A DNA stretch of 64,000 bases, from contig NZ_JAXBME010000002.1 in the NCBI RefSeq assembly GCF_033963835.1, forward strand, positions 124,001-188,000, given 5' to 3'. Each line of letters begins with the position of its first letter. The stretch's first letter is position 1. This document shows positions 47,962 through 58,735 of this stretch, piece after piece. A program made the position numbers and the translations under genes. Origin of the DNA: Cytobacillus sp. IB215665. Lineage in GTDB: Bacteria > Bacillota > Bacilli > Bacillales > SM2101. Below the pieces are notes generated by a model. It saw nothing but the letters and a program-made list of their open reading frames with translations. It did not search any database and was not told the origin of the DNA.

Positions 47962-50193
47962 ATGGTAAAAAGAGGTCGCATCGTAGCGTTTTTTTTGCTC
48001 GTGCTAGTGATTGGCAGCACGATGGGCTATACGCTAAAAGGAATAACCAACGATATTAAGTTAGGTCTTGACCTACAGGGTGGCTTTGAAGTTTTATATG
48101 AAGCTATACCTGTACATGAGGATGAGGAAATAACCAACTCAATTTTAGAAAGTACAGCTGCAGCTCTGGACCGACGTGTGAATGTTTTAGGTGTGAGTGA
48201 ACCTAGTATTCAGATTGAAGGTACAGATCGAATTCGTGTGCAATTAGCAGGTGTTGAGGATCAAAATAAAGCAAGAGAAATCCTATCTACAGGTGCAAAG
48301 TTAACGATTAGAGATGTTAATGATAATATCATGCTAGATGGTACAGATTTAGAAGAGGGTGGTGCGAGTTCATCTTTTGATGAAAATGGCGCGCCGATTG
48401 TATCCCTTACAATAAAAGATGCAGATAAATTTGGTCAAGTTACTGAACAAATTTTAAATATGGCTCCAAATAATCAATTAGTTATGTGGCTTGATTTTGA
48501 AGAAGGTGTAGACTCATTTGAAGAGTTAAAGAACACGAATAGTGACAAAATTTTATCTGTTGCAAATGTAAATGAAGTATTGAATATTAAAAATCCAATG
48601 ATAACAGGAAACTTTACTGTAACTCAGACGAAAGAGCTTTCTGATTTGTTGAATGCCGGAGCGCTACCAGTAGATCTAAAAGAAATTTATTCTACATCGG
48701 TAGGTGCCAAATTCGGAGAACAAGCAATGGAAAAAACGGTATTTGCAGGGATTGTCGGAATTGCAATCATCTTTATATTTATGATCGGTTATTATCGTTT
48801 TCCTGGATTAATCGCGACAATTACTTTAAGCATTTATATTTTCCTTATTCTGCTCGTTTTTGATTTAATGAATGGTGTTTTAACTTTGCCAGGTATCGCT
48901 GCGTTAATCCTAGGTGTAGGTATGGCTGTTGATGCAAATATCATTACATATGAGCGAATTAAGGAAGAAATTAAGCTAGGTAAATCGACGATGTCTGCTT
49001 TCCGGGCTGGAAACCGCAGGTCGTTATCAACTATTCTAGACGCTAACATTACTACATTGTTGGCAGCAACAGTATTGTTTGTATATGGGACAAGCTCAGT
49101 TAAAGGGTTTGCAACGATGTTAATCGTAAGTATTATCGTCAGCTTTATTACGGCTGTATATGGCTCAAGAATTTTGCTTGGCTTGTGGGTGAATAGCCGT
49201 TTCTTAAATAAAAAGCCTGGTTATTTTGGAGTTAAGCAAGCGGATATATTAGATATTGCAGACGTAACAGATGAAACAGAATTATCGACAAAATTTGATA
49301 AGGTTGATTTTGTAAAGCATCGTAAGAAATTTTTCCTATTCTCAGGGGCTATGGTTGTAGTTGGAGTGCTTCTTCTATTAACAATGAAGCTTAATCTCGG
49401 CATAGACTTTGAAAGTGGAACGAGGGTAGAAATCGGTGCTAGTCAATCGCTCACAGCGAAAGAAGTAACTGAAGAGCTTGGTCAGATAGGTTTAGTGCCA
49501 GATGATGAGATCGTACTTTCAGGAACAAATAATGAAATTGCAGTTGCACGCTTTTTAGGAGTACTTGAGCAAGCTAAAATTAATGAACTTAAGTCTCATT
49601 TTATTGACAAATACGGTCAAGAGCCTAATGTAAGTACAGTTTCTCCAACTATCGGTAAGGAACTAGCTCGTAATGCATTCATATCTGTATTGATTGCATC
49701 TATAGGTATCATCATTTATGTTACCATTCGGTTTGAAATGACGATGGCGTTAGCAGCCATTGTGGCATTGTTACACGACTCATTTTTCATTATTGCATTC
49801 TTTAGTTTAACTAGACTCGAAGTCGATTTAACATTTATTGCAGCGGTCTTAACGATCGTAGGTTATTCGATTAATGATACGATTGTTACATTTGATCGTA
49901 TACGTGAAAACTATAAGAAGAACAAGAAAATTAAAACATTTGAAGATCTAGCAGCTGTTGTAAACAAAAGTCTACAGCAAACGTTAGCAAGGTCTATTAA
50001 TACGGTGCTTACTGTAGTTGTTGCTGTAGGTGCATTGTTAATATTCGGAAGTGAATCAATTACAAACTTCTCATTTGCGTTACTGATCGGTTTAGTTGCA
50101 GGAACATATTCATCTATGTTTATCGCATCTCAGCTTTGGTTAGTTTGGAAAAGCAAGAAGCTAGGCCTTAGAAATCCTTCAAAAAAATTGTAA
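47962..50193 (+). CDS. secDF: Fused protein translocase subunit SecDF
   Basis: 743 aa with SecD (about 1-420) and SecF (about 445-743) joined in one chain, as in Bacillus. Twelve membrane helices; the SecD motif GLDLQGGFEVLYE (about 34-46), IAALILGVGMAVDANIITYERI (about 313) and the SecF motif VGYSINDTIVTFDRIREN (about 633) are visible. Uses the proton gradient to aid late steps of Sec export. Start after AAGGAGG. Confidence 0.97.
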   Translation: MVKRGRIVAFFLLVLVIGSTMGYTLKGITNDIKLGLDLQGGFEVLYEAIPVHEDEEITNSILESTAAALDRRVNVLGVSEPSIQIEGTDRIRVQLAGVEDQNKAREILSTGAKLTIRDVNDNIMLDGTDLEEGGASSSFDENGAPIVSLTIKDADKFGQVTEQILNMAPNNQLVMWLDFEEGVDSFEELKNTNSDKILSVANVNEVLNIKNPMITGNFTVTQTKELSDLLNAGALPVDLKEIYSTSVGAKFGEQAMEKTVFAGIVGIAIIFIFMIGYYRFPGLIATITLSIYIFLILLVFDLMNGVLTLPGIAALILGVGMAVDANIITYERIKEEIKLGKSTMSAFRAGNRRSLSTILDANITTLLAATVLFVYGTSSVKGFATMLIVSIIVSFITAVYGSRILLGLWVNSRFLNKKPGYFGVKQADILDIADVTDETELSTKFDKVDFVKHRKKFFLFSGAMVVVGVLLLLTMKLNLGIDFESGTRVEIGASQSLTAKEVTEELGQIGLVPDDEIVLSGTNNEIAVARFLGVLEQAKINELKSHFIDKYGQEPNVSTVSPTIGKELARNAFISVLIASIGIIIYVTIRFEMTMALAAIVALLHDSFFIIAFFSLTRLEVDLTFIAAVLTIVGYSINDTIVTFDRIRENYKKNKKIKTFEDLAAVVNKSLQQTLARSINTVLTVVVAVGALLIFGSESITNFSFALLIGLVAGTYSSMFIASQLWLVWKSKKLGLRNPSKKL

Positions 50194-50228
50194 GAGAACA
50201 ATTTAAGCTATAATAACATTTTTGCAAA

Positions 50229-50302
50229 GGCTCTTTTCGTATACTTTGATGCTATTGTTACCAAATTAAACAGCTGAGAAAACAAACAATGCGAATTAAC
50301 CC
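50229..50302 (+). repeat. Short MITE-like element in the secDF 3' region
   Basis: 74 bp from GGCTCTTTTCGTATACTTTG to AACAATGCGAATTAACC. Flanked by TTTGCAAA (50221-50228) and TTTGCAAT (50303-50310). Internally deleted form inserted between the secDF stop and its terminator. Confidence 0.75.
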
Positions 50303-50309
50303 TTTGCAA

Positions 50310-50340
50310 TAGCCGTGGTACATGTACTACGGCTTTTTTA
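50310..50340 (+). terminator. Terminator of secDF
   Basis: AGCCGTGGTAC paired with GTACTACGGCT, then TTTTTT. Confidence 0.85.
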
Positions 50341-50344
50341 TGTA

Positions 50345-50450
50345 GGCTCTACTTTTTTCTTCATAAAATAGAAGCAAAGATGCGACTAAAACTAATTTTA
50401 TACGTGTATATATTTTAGTATTAAAAACAACATTCTATATGAAAACAGCC
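50345..50450 (+). repeat. MITE-like element before recJ
   Basis: 106 bp from GGCTCTACTTTTTTC to TATGAAAACAGCC. Flanked by TTATGTA at 50338-50344 and 50451-50457, an exact 7-bp duplication. Confidence 0.7.
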
Positions 50451-50518
50451 TTATGTAATAGAAAAGGTGTAAGGGTAAGACAAGAAATTAATATGTCTTA
50501 GCAGGCAATAGATTGAAT

Positions 50519-50547
50519 TTGAAACACAACTAGCTCTCTAGTATAAT
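50519..50547 (+). promoter_or_regulatory. recJ promoter
   Basis: TTGAAA (50519-50524), 17-base spacer, perfect TATAAT (50542-50547), 30 bases before the recJ ATG. Confidence 0.75.
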
Positions 50548-50576
50548 AGGGCTTGTTTTAATAAAGGGGAGATAGT

Positions 50577-52934
50577 ATGCTACAGTCTAAAACTCGATGG
50601 AAAATAAATGAATGTAATGAAGAACAAGTACATCACCTTGCAGATGCACTAAGTATTACCCCTCTTGTTGCAAAATTACTCATCAATCGTGGCATAGATA
50701 CTATTGAAGATGCTCATGCCTTTCTAAATATAGAAAATCAAGAATTTCATGACCCGTTTTTATTAGAAGATATGGATGTTGCTATTGAAAGAATAAAGCA
50801 AGCGATTGAACTTGAAGAAAAGATTCTCATTTTTGGTGACTATGACGCAGATGGTGTAAGTAGTACAGCAGTCCTACTATCAACTCTTAATGATATGGGA
50901 GCTACAGTAGACTTTTATATACCCAATCGGTTTACAGAAGGATATGGACCGAACGAGGAAGCTTTCAAATGGGCAAAAGAAGAAGGGTTTTCGCTAATCA
51001 TAACTGTTGATACTGGAATTGCTGCTTTAAATGAAGCAACGGTTGCAAGGAAATTAGGGTTAGATTTAATTATAACTGATCATCATGAGCCAGGTCCTGA
51101 GCTTCCTGATGCGTTAGCAATTATCCACCCTAAAAAGCCAAATAGCGTATATCCGTGCAAAGAGTTGGCAGGGGTTGGTGTTGCATTTAAAGTGGCCCAC
51201 GCATTACTTGGCGAGGTACCGACATCACTCTTAGATATTGTCGCCATTGGAACAATTGCAGATTTAGTCCCTCTATCTGGAGAAAATCGTCTAATTGCAT
51301 ATAAAGGAATTAAAAAGCTTCAAGTGACATCTAGAAAAGGAATAAAAGAATTATTGAAAGTTTGTCGTGTTGATGCAAATGAAATTAATGAAGATACAAT
51401 TGGCTTTGCTATTGCACCGAGACTTAACGCAGTTGGTAGGTTGGATTCTGCTGATCCAGCAGTTCATTTACTAATGACTGATAATGTAGAGGAAGCCGCT
51501 CACCTTGCTAATGAAATAGATCTGTTAAATAAGCAACGTCAGCAGCTAGTAAATAAAACAACAGAAGAAGCGATAAAACAAGTTGAGGAACAATACCCTC
51601 TAGAGGAAAATGCTGTGCTTATTGTTGCAGATGAAGGTTGGAATTCAGGGATAATCGGTATCGTTGCATCACGTCTTGTAGATAAATTCTACCGTCCAAC
51701 CATTGTTTTAAGTGTAGATCAAGAAAATGGACTAGCAAAAGGGTCTGCTAGAAGCATTGAAGGCTTTGATTTATTTGCAAATTTATCAAAATGTCGTGAT
51801 ATTTTACCTCATTTTGGTGGTCATCCTATGGCTGCTGGGATGACACTACAGCTTGATGATATTGAAGATTTACGCTACCGTTTAAATGCTATAGCTCAAG
51901 ATGTTTTAATCGAAGAGGAATATGTCCCCATTACCAACATCGATACAACATGTTCAATTGACGAAGTGACGATTTCAACAATTGAGCAAATTGGCAAATT
52001 GGCACCATATGGAATGAACAATCCAAAGCCAAAGTTTTTGATAGATAGTGTCAATATTAGCAACATGCGTAAGATTGGGGCTGATCAAGCACACTTGAAA
52101 GTAGTGCTTGAAGAAGCTGGGAGTCAATTAGATACAATTGCTTTTAGATTTGGTTATTTGTATGATGATATATCTCCCCTTTCTCGAGTATCTGTCGTAG
52201 GAGATTTATCTATTAATGAGTGGAACAATAATCGAAAGGCTCAATTAATGCTGCAAGATATTAGTGTGAATGAGTGGCAACTTTTTGATTATAGGGGTAC
52301 AAAAGATGTAGAAAAATTGATCGAACTTATTCCATCACATAAACTACAGCTAATCATCTTTAATGAGCAAACGATAGGTAAATTACAACTTAGCAAGTAC
52401 GAGAATGTTATTTATAAAGTTGAAGCGCACGATGATGTTATCGACATAAGTTCAAAACACGTTATTTTGGTAGATCTACCATCATCGATTGAGCAGATAA
52501 GTTTGCTCCAACATGCCGGTTTACCTGAACGAATATACGCATTGTTCCACCATGAACAAGATCATTTTTTTACTACAATACCAACTCGAAAGCATTTTTC
52601 TTGGTATTATCGCTTTTTAGTACAAAAAGGCTCTTTCGATTTGAACCGTTACGCTGAAAAGTTAGCTATTCATAAAGGATGGACAAAAGAAACAATAGAA
52701 TTTATGTCAAAGGTGTTTTTTGAATTAGAATTTGTTAAAATAGACAATGGATTCATTTCTATATCAAATCATACAGAAAAAAGAGATTTGACTGAGTCAA
52801 TAACGTATCGCTCAAAACAAGCACAGCTTGAGCTTGAACGTACATTTTCGTATTCATCATATCAACAATTGAAGCATTGGTTTGATAACAATAATAATAA
52901 AGGTTCGCAGGAGGCAGTGAACGAATGGATTTAA
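50577..52934 (+). CDS. recJ: Single-stranded-DNA exonuclease RecJ
   Basis: 785 aa, DHH superfamily 5'-3' exonuclease. Metal motifs [12 protein letters not shown] (about 82-93), TVDTGIAAL (about 144), ITDHHEPG (about 165-172), and the DHHA1 motif HPMAAGM (about 420). An OB-fold and a C-terminal extension (about 560-785) follow, as in other Bacillus RecJ. Overlaps apt by 10 bp. Confidence 0.96.
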   Translation: MLQSKTRWKINECNEEQVHHLADALSITPLVAKLLINRGIDTIEDAHAFLNIENQEFHDPFLLEDMDVAIERIKQAIELEEKILIFGDYDADGVSSTAVLLSTLNDMGATVDFYIPNRFTEGYGPNEEAFKWAKEEGFSLIITVDTGIAALNEATVARKLGLDLIITDHHEPGPELPDALAIIHPKKPNSVYPCKELAGVGVAFKVAHALLGEVPTSLLDIVAIGTIADLVPLSGENRLIAYKGIKKLQVTSRKGIKELLKVCRVDANEINEDTIGFAIAPRLNAVGRLDSADPAVHLLMTDNVEEAAHLANEIDLLNKQRQQLVNKTTEEAIKQVEEQYPLEENAVLIVADEGWNSGIIGIVASRLVDKFYRPTIVLSVDQENGLAKGSARSIEGFDLFANLSKCRDILPHFGGHPMAAGMTLQLDDIEDLRYRLNAIAQDVLIEEEYVPITNIDTTCSIDEVTISTIEQIGKLAPYGMNNPKPKFLIDSVNISNMRKIGADQAHLKVVLEEAGSQLDTIAFRFGYLYDDISPLSRVSVVGDLSINEWNNNRKAQLMLQDISVNEWQLFDYRGTKDVEKLIELIPSHKLQLIIFNEQTIGKLQLSKYENVIYKVEAHDDVIDISSKHVILVDLPSSIEQISLLQHAGLPERIYALFHHEQDHFFTTIPTRKHFSWYYRFLVQKGSFDLNRYAEKLAIHKGWTKETIEFMSKVFFELEFVKIDNGFISISNHTEKRDLTESITYRSKQAQLELERTFSYSSYQQLKHWFDNNNNKGSQEAVNEWI

Positions 52935-53437
52935 AAAAATATGTTACCGTAGTACCAGATTTTCCTAAAGAAGGAATACAATTTAAAGATATCACCACGA
53001 TTATGGATAAAGGTGAAGTCTATAAATATGCAACAGATCAAATTGTGAAGTATGCAAGTGAAAGAAAAATTGATTTAGTAGTTGGACCAGAAGCAAGAGG
53101 ATTTATTATTGGTTGTCCAGTAGCATATGCGTTAGAAGTAGGGTTTGCACCTGTAAGAAAAGAAGGTAAATTACCTCGTGAAGTGATAAAGGTCGATTAT
53201 GGATTAGAGTATGGAAAAGATGTGCTTACGATTCATAAAGACGCGATAAAGCCAGGACAAAGAGTATTAATAACTGACGACTTATTAGCAACTGGTGGTA
53301 CAATTGAAGCAACAATCAAACTTGTAGAAGAATTAGGTGGAGTTGTGGCAGGAATTGCCTTTTTAATCGAACTTTCGTATTTAGATGGTCGAAATAAGAT
53401 TGATAATTATGATGTTCTTTCATTAATGGAATTTTAA
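52925..53437 (+). CDS. apt: Adenine phosphoribosyltransferase
   Basis: 170 aa. Salvages adenine to AMP. The PRPP motif [14 protein letters not shown] (about 117-130) and [11 protein letters not shown] (about 58-68) are intact. ATG after GGAGG within the end of recJ, so it is translationally coupled. Usual length and place before relA. Confidence 0.97.
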   Translation: MDLKKYVTVVPDFPKEGIQFKDITTIMDKGEVYKYATDQIVKYASERKIDLVVGPEARGFIIGCPVAYALEVGFAPVRKEGKLPREVIKVDYGLEYGKDVLTIHKDAIKPGQRVLITDDLLATGGTIEATIKLVEELGGVVAGIAFLIELSYLDGRNKIDNYDVLSLMEF

Positions 53438-53463
53438 GTTCTTCCACACGCTAAACATAGAAT

Positions 53464-53500
53464 TTAAGAGAGCGCTCATTTTGAAGAGGGCTCTTTTTTC
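53464..53500 (+). terminator. Terminator after apt
   Basis: AAGAGAGC pairs with GGGCTCTTTT around a 13-14 base loop, followed by TTTTC. Confidence 0.7.
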
Positions 53501-53519
53501 AAGCTTTGTCAATTAAATA

Positions 53520-53667
53520 GGCTCTTTTTAAACTTTGTTGCAATTGTTATCCAATTAGTACAAAAATTAGAGGTTTTACATGGTTAGTCATTGTTGTACC
53601 CAGTAAATCTAGTTGTGTATATGTTTGGCTCTTACTACGAAAAGCAACAATTAATGAAAAAGAAGCC
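53520..53667 (+). repeat. MITE-like element with perfect 8-bp target duplication
   Basis: 148 bp from GGCTCTTTTTAAACTTTGTT to ATTAATGAAAAAGAAGCC. Flanked by ATTAAATA at 53512-53519 and 53668-53675. Best preserved copy for defining the ends. 53676-53846 shows nothing further. Confidence 0.85.
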
Positions 53668-53846
53668 ATTAAATAAGATAAACCTATGTCTACATTTTAG
53701 TGGAAGAGCATGCTTTTCGGGGAGAATCATGGATGACGACATTCCATCATTATCATGTGTTGGCTCGCTTTTCCGTTTAAACAATACTTTACATCTACTC
53801 GAAATTTCATGATAATAAATACAATACTTATTGTAAAGGTGATATC

Positions 53847-56048
53847 ATGGCTAATGAACATGTGTTAACAGCTGAACAGGTAATTGACAAGGCAAGAGCT
53901 TACTTGTCACAAGACGATATTGAATTTATCGCAAATGCATATCAGTTTGCGGAGCAAGCTCATCATGATCAATTTCGAAAATCTGGTGAGCCATATATTA
54001 TTCATCCTATTCAAGTAGCAGGAATACTCGTTGATTTAGAGTTAGATCCTGCAACGATTGCAGCAGGTTTTCTTCACGATGTTATAGAGGACACTGATAC
54101 TTCCATTGAAAAAATGACAACTGAGTTTGGCAAAGAAGTTGCTATGCTTGTAGATGGTGTAACAAAGCTCGGTAAAATTAAATATAAATCTCATGAACAA
54201 CAGCAGGCTGAGAATCACCGAAAAATGTTTGTTGCTATGGCAAAGGATATACGCGTAATTTTAATAAAACTAGCAGATCGCTTGCATAATATGCGTACAT
54301 TAAAGCATTTACCACATGAGAAACAAATGCGTATATCAAATGAAACTCTTGAAATTTTTGCCCCATTGGCTCATCGCCTTGGAATATCAAAAATAAAATG
54401 GGAGCTAGAAGATACTGCGTTACGATATTTAAACCCTCAGCAATACTATCGTATTGTGAACTTGATGAAGAAAAAACGGGCTGAAAGAGAGCAATACTTA
54501 GCTGAAACGATACAGGACTTAAAAACAAAGGTAAATGATGTATCGATTAAGTCAGAAATATATGGACGCCCTAAACATATTTACAGCATTTATCGAAAAA
54601 TGATTCTACAAAATAAACAATTTAATGAAATCTATGATTTATTAGCTTTAAGAATTATTGTAAATAGCATCAAGGATTGTTATGCGGTCTTAGGAATTAT
54701 TCATACGTGTTGGAAGCCTATGCCAGGCAGATTTAAGGATTATATAGCAATGCCAAAGCCTAATATGTATCAGTCCCTTCATACGACTGTTATAGGCCCA
54801 AAAGGTGAGCCTATGGAAGTACAAATACGAACGACTGTAATGCATCAAATTGCAGAATTCGGGATAGCGGCACATTGGTCGTACAAAGAAGGTAAAACTG
54901 TTAGTGATAAATCCTCATTTGAAACAAAAATGACTTGGTTCCGGGAAATTTTAGAGTGGCAAAATGATGCAACTAATGCAGAAGAATTTATGGAATCATT
55001 AAAAATTGATTTGTTCTCGGATATGGTATATATCTTTACACCAAAGGGTGATGTAATCGAGTTACCATCAGGTTCGGTTCCTATTGATTTTGCTTATCGT
55101 ATTCATTCAGAAATTGGTAATAAGACAATTGGTGCAAAAGTTAATGGAAAGATGGTAACACTTGATTATAAATTAAGAACAGGTGACATTATTGAAATAT
55201 TAACGTCGAAGCATTCTTATGGTCCAAGTCAAGACTGGTTAAAGCTTGCTCAAACTTCTCAAGCGAAAAATAAGATTAGACAATTTTTCAAGAAACAGCG
55301 ACGTGAAGAGCATATTGAAAAAGGACAGGAATTGATTGAGAAAGAAATTAAGAACCTTGAGTTTGACGTGAAAGAAGTATTATCACCAGAAAATTTAAAG
55401 GTTGTTGCTGAAAAGTTCAACTTCAATAATGAAGAAGATATGTATGCAGCTGTTGGATTTAATGGAATTACAGCTGCTCAAGTTGTTACTCGTCTTACTG
55501 ATAAATGGCGCAAAAAGAAAGACGAAGAACTAGAGAAGAATATTACAGAAGCTGCATCGGAAGTAAGACAAATTCCTATTCCTCAAGCCAAAAAGCGTGA
55601 TGCAGGAGTTCGTGTGCAAGGAATTGACAACTTGCTCATTAGATTATCAAAATGTTGTAATCCTGTACCAGGTGATGAAATTGTTGGCTTTATAACAAAA
55701 GGGCGAGGTGTGTCCATACACCGTGATGATTGTCCCAACATAAATACTGAAGACGCTGAGAAAAGACTTATTCCTGTCGAATGGGAAGGTCATGCTAAAG
55801 AAAGTCGCGAATACAATGTGGAGATTGAGATAACAGGGTTTGATCGTAGAGGTCTGCTGAATGAAGTTCTGCAGGCTGTTAATGAATCAAAAACGAACAT
55901 TTCATCTGTCACAGGGAAAACAGACCGTAATAAAATGGCTATGATTAATATGGCCATTTTTATAAAAAACATTAGTCATTTACAAAAAGTAGTAGAAAGA
56001 ATTAAGCAGATTCCGGATGTGTATTCTGTTAGAAGGATCATGAATTAG
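53847..56048 (+). CDS. relA: Bifunctional (p)ppGpp synthetase/hydrolase RelA
   Basis: 733 aa, long RSH protein. HD hydrolase domain (about 30-180, FLHDVIEDT at about 74), synthetase domain (about 235-345, RFKDYIAMPKPNMYQSLHTT), TGS (about 390-450), helical/CC region with CCNPVPGDEIVG (about 610), and ACT (about 655-733). Both catalytic motifs are intact, so synthesis and hydrolysis of the alarmone are expected. Start after AAAGGTGAT. Confidence 0.97.
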   Translation: MANEHVLTAEQVIDKARAYLSQDDIEFIANAYQFAEQAHHDQFRKSGEPYIIHPIQVAGILVDLELDPATIAAGFLHDVIEDTDTSIEKMTTEFGKEVAMLVDGVTKLGKIKYKSHEQQQAENHRKMFVAMAKDIRVILIKLADRLHNMRTLKHLPHEKQMRISNETLEIFAPLAHRLGISKIKWELEDTALRYLNPQQYYRIVNLMKKKRAEREQYLAETIQDLKTKVNDVSIKSEIYGRPKHIYSIYRKMILQNKQFNEIYDLLALRIIVNSIKDCYAVLGIIHTCWKPMPGRFKDYIAMPKPNMYQSLHTTVIGPKGEPMEVQIRTTVMHQIAEFGIAAHWSYKEGKTVSDKSSFETKMTWFREILEWQNDATNAEEFMESLKIDLFSDMVYIFTPKGDVIELPSGSVPIDFAYRIHSEIGNKTIGAKVNGKMVTLDYKLRTGDIIEILTSKHSYGPSQDWLKLAQTSQAKNKIRQFFKKQRREEHIEKGQELIEKEIKNLEFDVKEVLSPENLKVVAEKFNFNNEEDMYAAVGFNGITAAQVVTRLTDKWRKKKDEELEKNITEAASEVRQIPIPQAKKRDAGVRVQGIDNLLIRLSKCCNPVPGDEIVGFITKGRGVSIHRDDCPNINTEDAEKRLIPVEWEGHAKESREYNVEIEITGFDRRGLLNEVLQAVNESKTNISSVTGKTDRNKMAMINMAIFIKNISHLQKVVERIKQIPDVYSVRRIMN

Positions 56049-56063
56049 AGAGGATATAACGAT

Positions 56064-56510
56064 ATGAGAGTAGTCGTGCAACGCGCTAAAAACGGAAAGG
56101 TCATTGTAAATGAGCAAACAGTTGGCGAAGTTTCTCATGGGCTTATGTTGCTAGTAGGTGTAACGCATGCTGATACAGAAGAAGATGCTAAATATTTAGC
56201 TGAAAAAATTGTTAATCTTCGAATTTTTGAAGATGACAATGGAAAAATGAATCTTTCATTATTAGATGTCGGTGGGCAAGTACTTTCTGTATCGCAATTT
56301 ACATTATATGGTGATTGCCGTAAAGGACGGAGACCTAATTTCATGGAGGCAGCTAAACCTGAGCAGGCGAAAGCCATTTATGATTTATTTAATAAACAAT
56401 TAATGAACAATGGTGCTATTGTTGAGACAGGTCAATTCGGAAAAATGATGGATGTTGATTTTGTCAATGATGGACCAGTGACATTAATCATTGATAGTGA
56501 GAGAGCGTAA
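56064..56510 (+). CDS. dtd: D-aminoacyl-tRNA deacylase
   Basis: 148 aa. Removes D-amino acids (and Gly from tRNA-Ala) from tRNA. The two cross-subunit motifs [10 protein letters not shown] (about 76-85) and [10 protein letters not shown] (about 135-144) are visible. 15 bp after relA, the conserved arrangement. Confidence 0.96.
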   Translation: MRVVVQRAKNGKVIVNEQTVGEVSHGLMLLVGVTHADTEEDAKYLAEKIVNLRIFEDDNGKMNLSLLDVGGQVLSVSQFTLYGDCRKGRRPNFMEAAKPEQAKAIYDLFNKQLMNNGAIVETGQFGKMMDVDFVNDGPVTLIIDSERA

Positions 56511-56512
56511 AT

Positions 56513-56566
56513 GAAGAGGTTGTCCAGAAAGTCAATGAATGACTTTCTGACAACCTCTAATTTTTG
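56513..56566. terminator. Long bidirectional terminator between dtd and the amidase
   Basis: Near-perfect stem of about 20 bp (AGAGGTTGTCCAGAAAGTCA with its complement; one internal mismatch) with a very short loop. Lies between converging genes. Confidence 0.9.
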
Positions 56567-58341
56567 TTAAAATATTGTGCAAGCCCATAGTAGAGTGCAT
56601 TCCCTATCGCTTCTTGAAAGTGTGTTGAATTGATCATTAATTCTTCTTCGTTATTGCTTAAAAACCCTAATTCTAGAAGCGCTGATGGCTGCTTGTTTTC
56701 TCTTAATACATGATAATTGCCAAATCGGGCACTTCGATCATTTAAATTAGTATAGTTAATAAGTTGTTCATGTAAAGATACTGCTAATTGTTTATCTTTT
56801 GTTTCGTCATAGTAAAATGAAGTAATTCCACTTACCCCTCGATCAGTTGTACTGTCGTAATGTAAACTAATAAAGGCATCAGCATTATAATAATGTGAAA
56901 TACTAACTCTGTTTCTTAACGAAACGTAAATATCTTCTTCTCTAGTTAAAAAGACTGTAGCTCCAGCAGCAGATAGCTTGTCTTCTAAGATGTTTGCAGT
57001 CCTAACAGTAATGTTCTTTTCTAGCGAACCTTTTAAACCAGTTGTTCCGCCGTCACGTCCACCATGTCCAGGATCGATGACGATAATTTTATCCTTTAAA
57101 TATTGTTCAATGCCATTTTTTTCTATAATGGGTACATTTGTAGATGCTTTGACAATCCAGCCTGCAACATATGCAGTGCTTTCATTAGGTAATTGAATTT
57201 TATACCAATCTCCATCAACATCAAGGATTGGATAAGTATCACCTTCATTTGCACGTACGACTATATTTGCAGTCGTTGATGGCTTATCTCGTAAATTTGT
57301 CCCATTATGTAAAATACGAACAGTATTCTCTTCCTCTGTAGGTTCATTTACTGGGTTAGGGTTATCTTGTTCTTCAAAAAGCTTGACGTACCAGCTAGCA
57401 ACCCAGCCTTCACCTCCGAGCCAATTGATTTTGTACCACTTGTTATTTTCTTCTAATATGAGTATTTCTTCCCCTTGAGGTATATTACCTACAATGTTTC
57501 CATCTAATGAATAATCGCTCCTTACGTTAAGTGTCGTTGCTGTTACTACACCTTTTATATTTGTATGTTGTTGCTCCTCTTGTTCTGATTCAGAGCCATC
57601 GGTGTCCTCGTTTGGGTTTAATGAGTCCAATTCCTGTTGTTGTTCATTAATAATATTGACAAATGATTGATGAATCCAGCCAGAAGTATTCATGTATGAA
57701 ATTTCAAGCCAGTTTTCTTTTACGCTTATTATTGCATTCTCTTCTCCATTATGAAGCTGGCCGATAATTTCTGACTCTAAAGAAGGTTCACTTCTAACAT
57801 TTAAGCTATCCACAGAGATTTGAGCAATGATTTTCTCTTGTTCTATAGGAGTGGTTAAATTAGATTCAGATGGTGACAAGTATTGTGAAGAGACCCATCC
57901 AACTTGACTGGCAAATGAAATTTTTGTCCAATCCCCTTGTTGCTCAATTACATTAGCATAATCACCCTGATTCATCGAACCAATAATTTGAAAATTACTT
58001 CCTGGACCTTGTCGTATACGTAGCTCATCTACATTTGCAGTAACTTTTGATGGCGAGCTATATTTTTCCGTAATGAGATTTTGGGTGACCAACCATGAGG
58101 CAACCCAGCCAGTTTGTTGATTTGGTAATTGGATTTGAATCCAATCGTCTTTTGTTGCTATTAATGTAAACTGTTCATCCTGTTTAATATTTGTAATGAC
58201 CTCATATGATAAACCAGGTCCTGTACGCACGTTTAATGTTGTAACATTCACTGCTATTGTGTCTGTTACAGCATAAGTAATTTTATTATTAGGTATAAGA
58301 ATAACAAGAATTAGGACAAATAAACATATCTTCTTGAACAA
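56557..58341 (-). CDS. yrvJ: N-acetylmuramoyl-L-alanine amidase with five SH3b repeats (YrvJ-like)
   Basis: 594 aa. Signal peptide (about 1-24), five bacterial SH3 repeats (about 27-88, 99-160, 173-230, 262-320, 340-400; each with TLNVR/LRIRQGP and GWV motifs), and a C-terminal amidase_3 domain (about 418-592). Zinc ligands and the catalytic Glu are in IDPGHGGRDGG, SLEKNITV, SLHYDS and LLELGFLSN. An exported wall hydrolase; SH3b repeats probably bind the wall. Same position as B. subtilis yrvJ. Opposite strand to dtd and hisS. Confidence 0.93.
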   Translation of the reverse strand: MFKKICLFVLILVILIPNNKITYAVTDTIAVNVTTLNVRTGPGLSYEVITNIKQDEQFTLIATKDDWIQIQLPNQQTGWVASWLVTQNLITEKYSSPSKVTANVDELRIRQGPGSNFQIIGSMNQGDYANVIEQQGDWTKISFASQVGWVSSQYLSPSESNLTTPIEQEKIIAQISVDSLNVRSEPSLESEIIGQLHNGEENAIISVKENWLEISYMNTSGWIHQSFVNIINEQQQELDSLNPNEDTDGSESEQEEQQHTNIKGVVTATTLNVRSDYSLDGNIVGNIPQGEEILILEENNKWYKINWLGGEGWVASWYVKLFEEQDNPNPVNEPTEEENTVRILHNGTNLRDKPSTTANIVVRANEGDTYPILDVDGDWYKIQLPNESTAYVAGWIVKASTNVPIIEKNGIEQYLKDKIIVIDPGHGGRDGGTTGLKGSLEKNITVRTANILEDKLSAAGATVFLTREEDIYVSLRNRVSISHYYNADAFISLHYDSTTDRGVSGITSFYYDETKDKQLAVSLHEQLINYTNLNDRSARFGNYHVLRENKQPSALLELGFLSNNEEELMINSTHFQEAIGNALYYGLAQYFNKN

Positions 58342-58507
58342 ACAATGTACCTCCTCTATTAGCTTTTTGCCACCTTTACTCTTTCGCTAACTTTTTTATA
58401 TTTCCTTGTATTTTTAATGAAATATTTTCAGTTAGAAGGGAAAACTACTACTATTACATGGAGAAATATAGATGCAGCAGAAAATGGTATAGAAAGGAAG
58501 TTTTTTC

Positions 58508-58684
58508 GTGAGATATAGTGAGAAAAGTGCGATTAGCGGAAAAGAAGGCAACCAATTATTCGGTGTGGACTTCCACGACTTTATTCAAAGAGAGAATGAT
58601 TCTACATTAATAGAATTAGCGTCGGAGTATGGATTAGCAGTGAAAGATATAAAAAAACTAAAAAAACATCTGCACAGATCATAA
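58508..58684 (+). CDS. Small conserved-looking protein upstream of hisS (YrzK-like position)
   Basis: 58 aa, starting MRYSEKSAISGKEGNQLFGV, with ELASEYGLAVKDIKKLKKHL near the C-terminus. This end looks like one helix-turn-helix or a LysM-like helical pair. GTG start 7 bases after GAAAGGAAG. Codon use and composition look coding throughout. B. subtilis has a small gene, yrzK, at about this place; identity is only suggested. Ends 16 bases before the hisS promoter. Confidence 0.7.
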   Translation: MRYSEKSAISGKEGNQLFGVDFHDFIQRENDSTLIELASEYGLAVKDIKKLKKHLHRS

Positions 58685-58700
58685 TAATTATCGAATTCTC

Positions 58701-58729
58701 TTGACAAGTTTTCTGTTCATACGTATGAT
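58701..58729 (+). promoter_or_regulatory. hisS-aspS promoter
   Basis: Perfect TTGACA (58701-58706), 17-base spacer, TATGAT (58724-58729); just upstream of the T-box leader. Confidence 0.85.
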
Positions 58730-58735
58730 AATATA

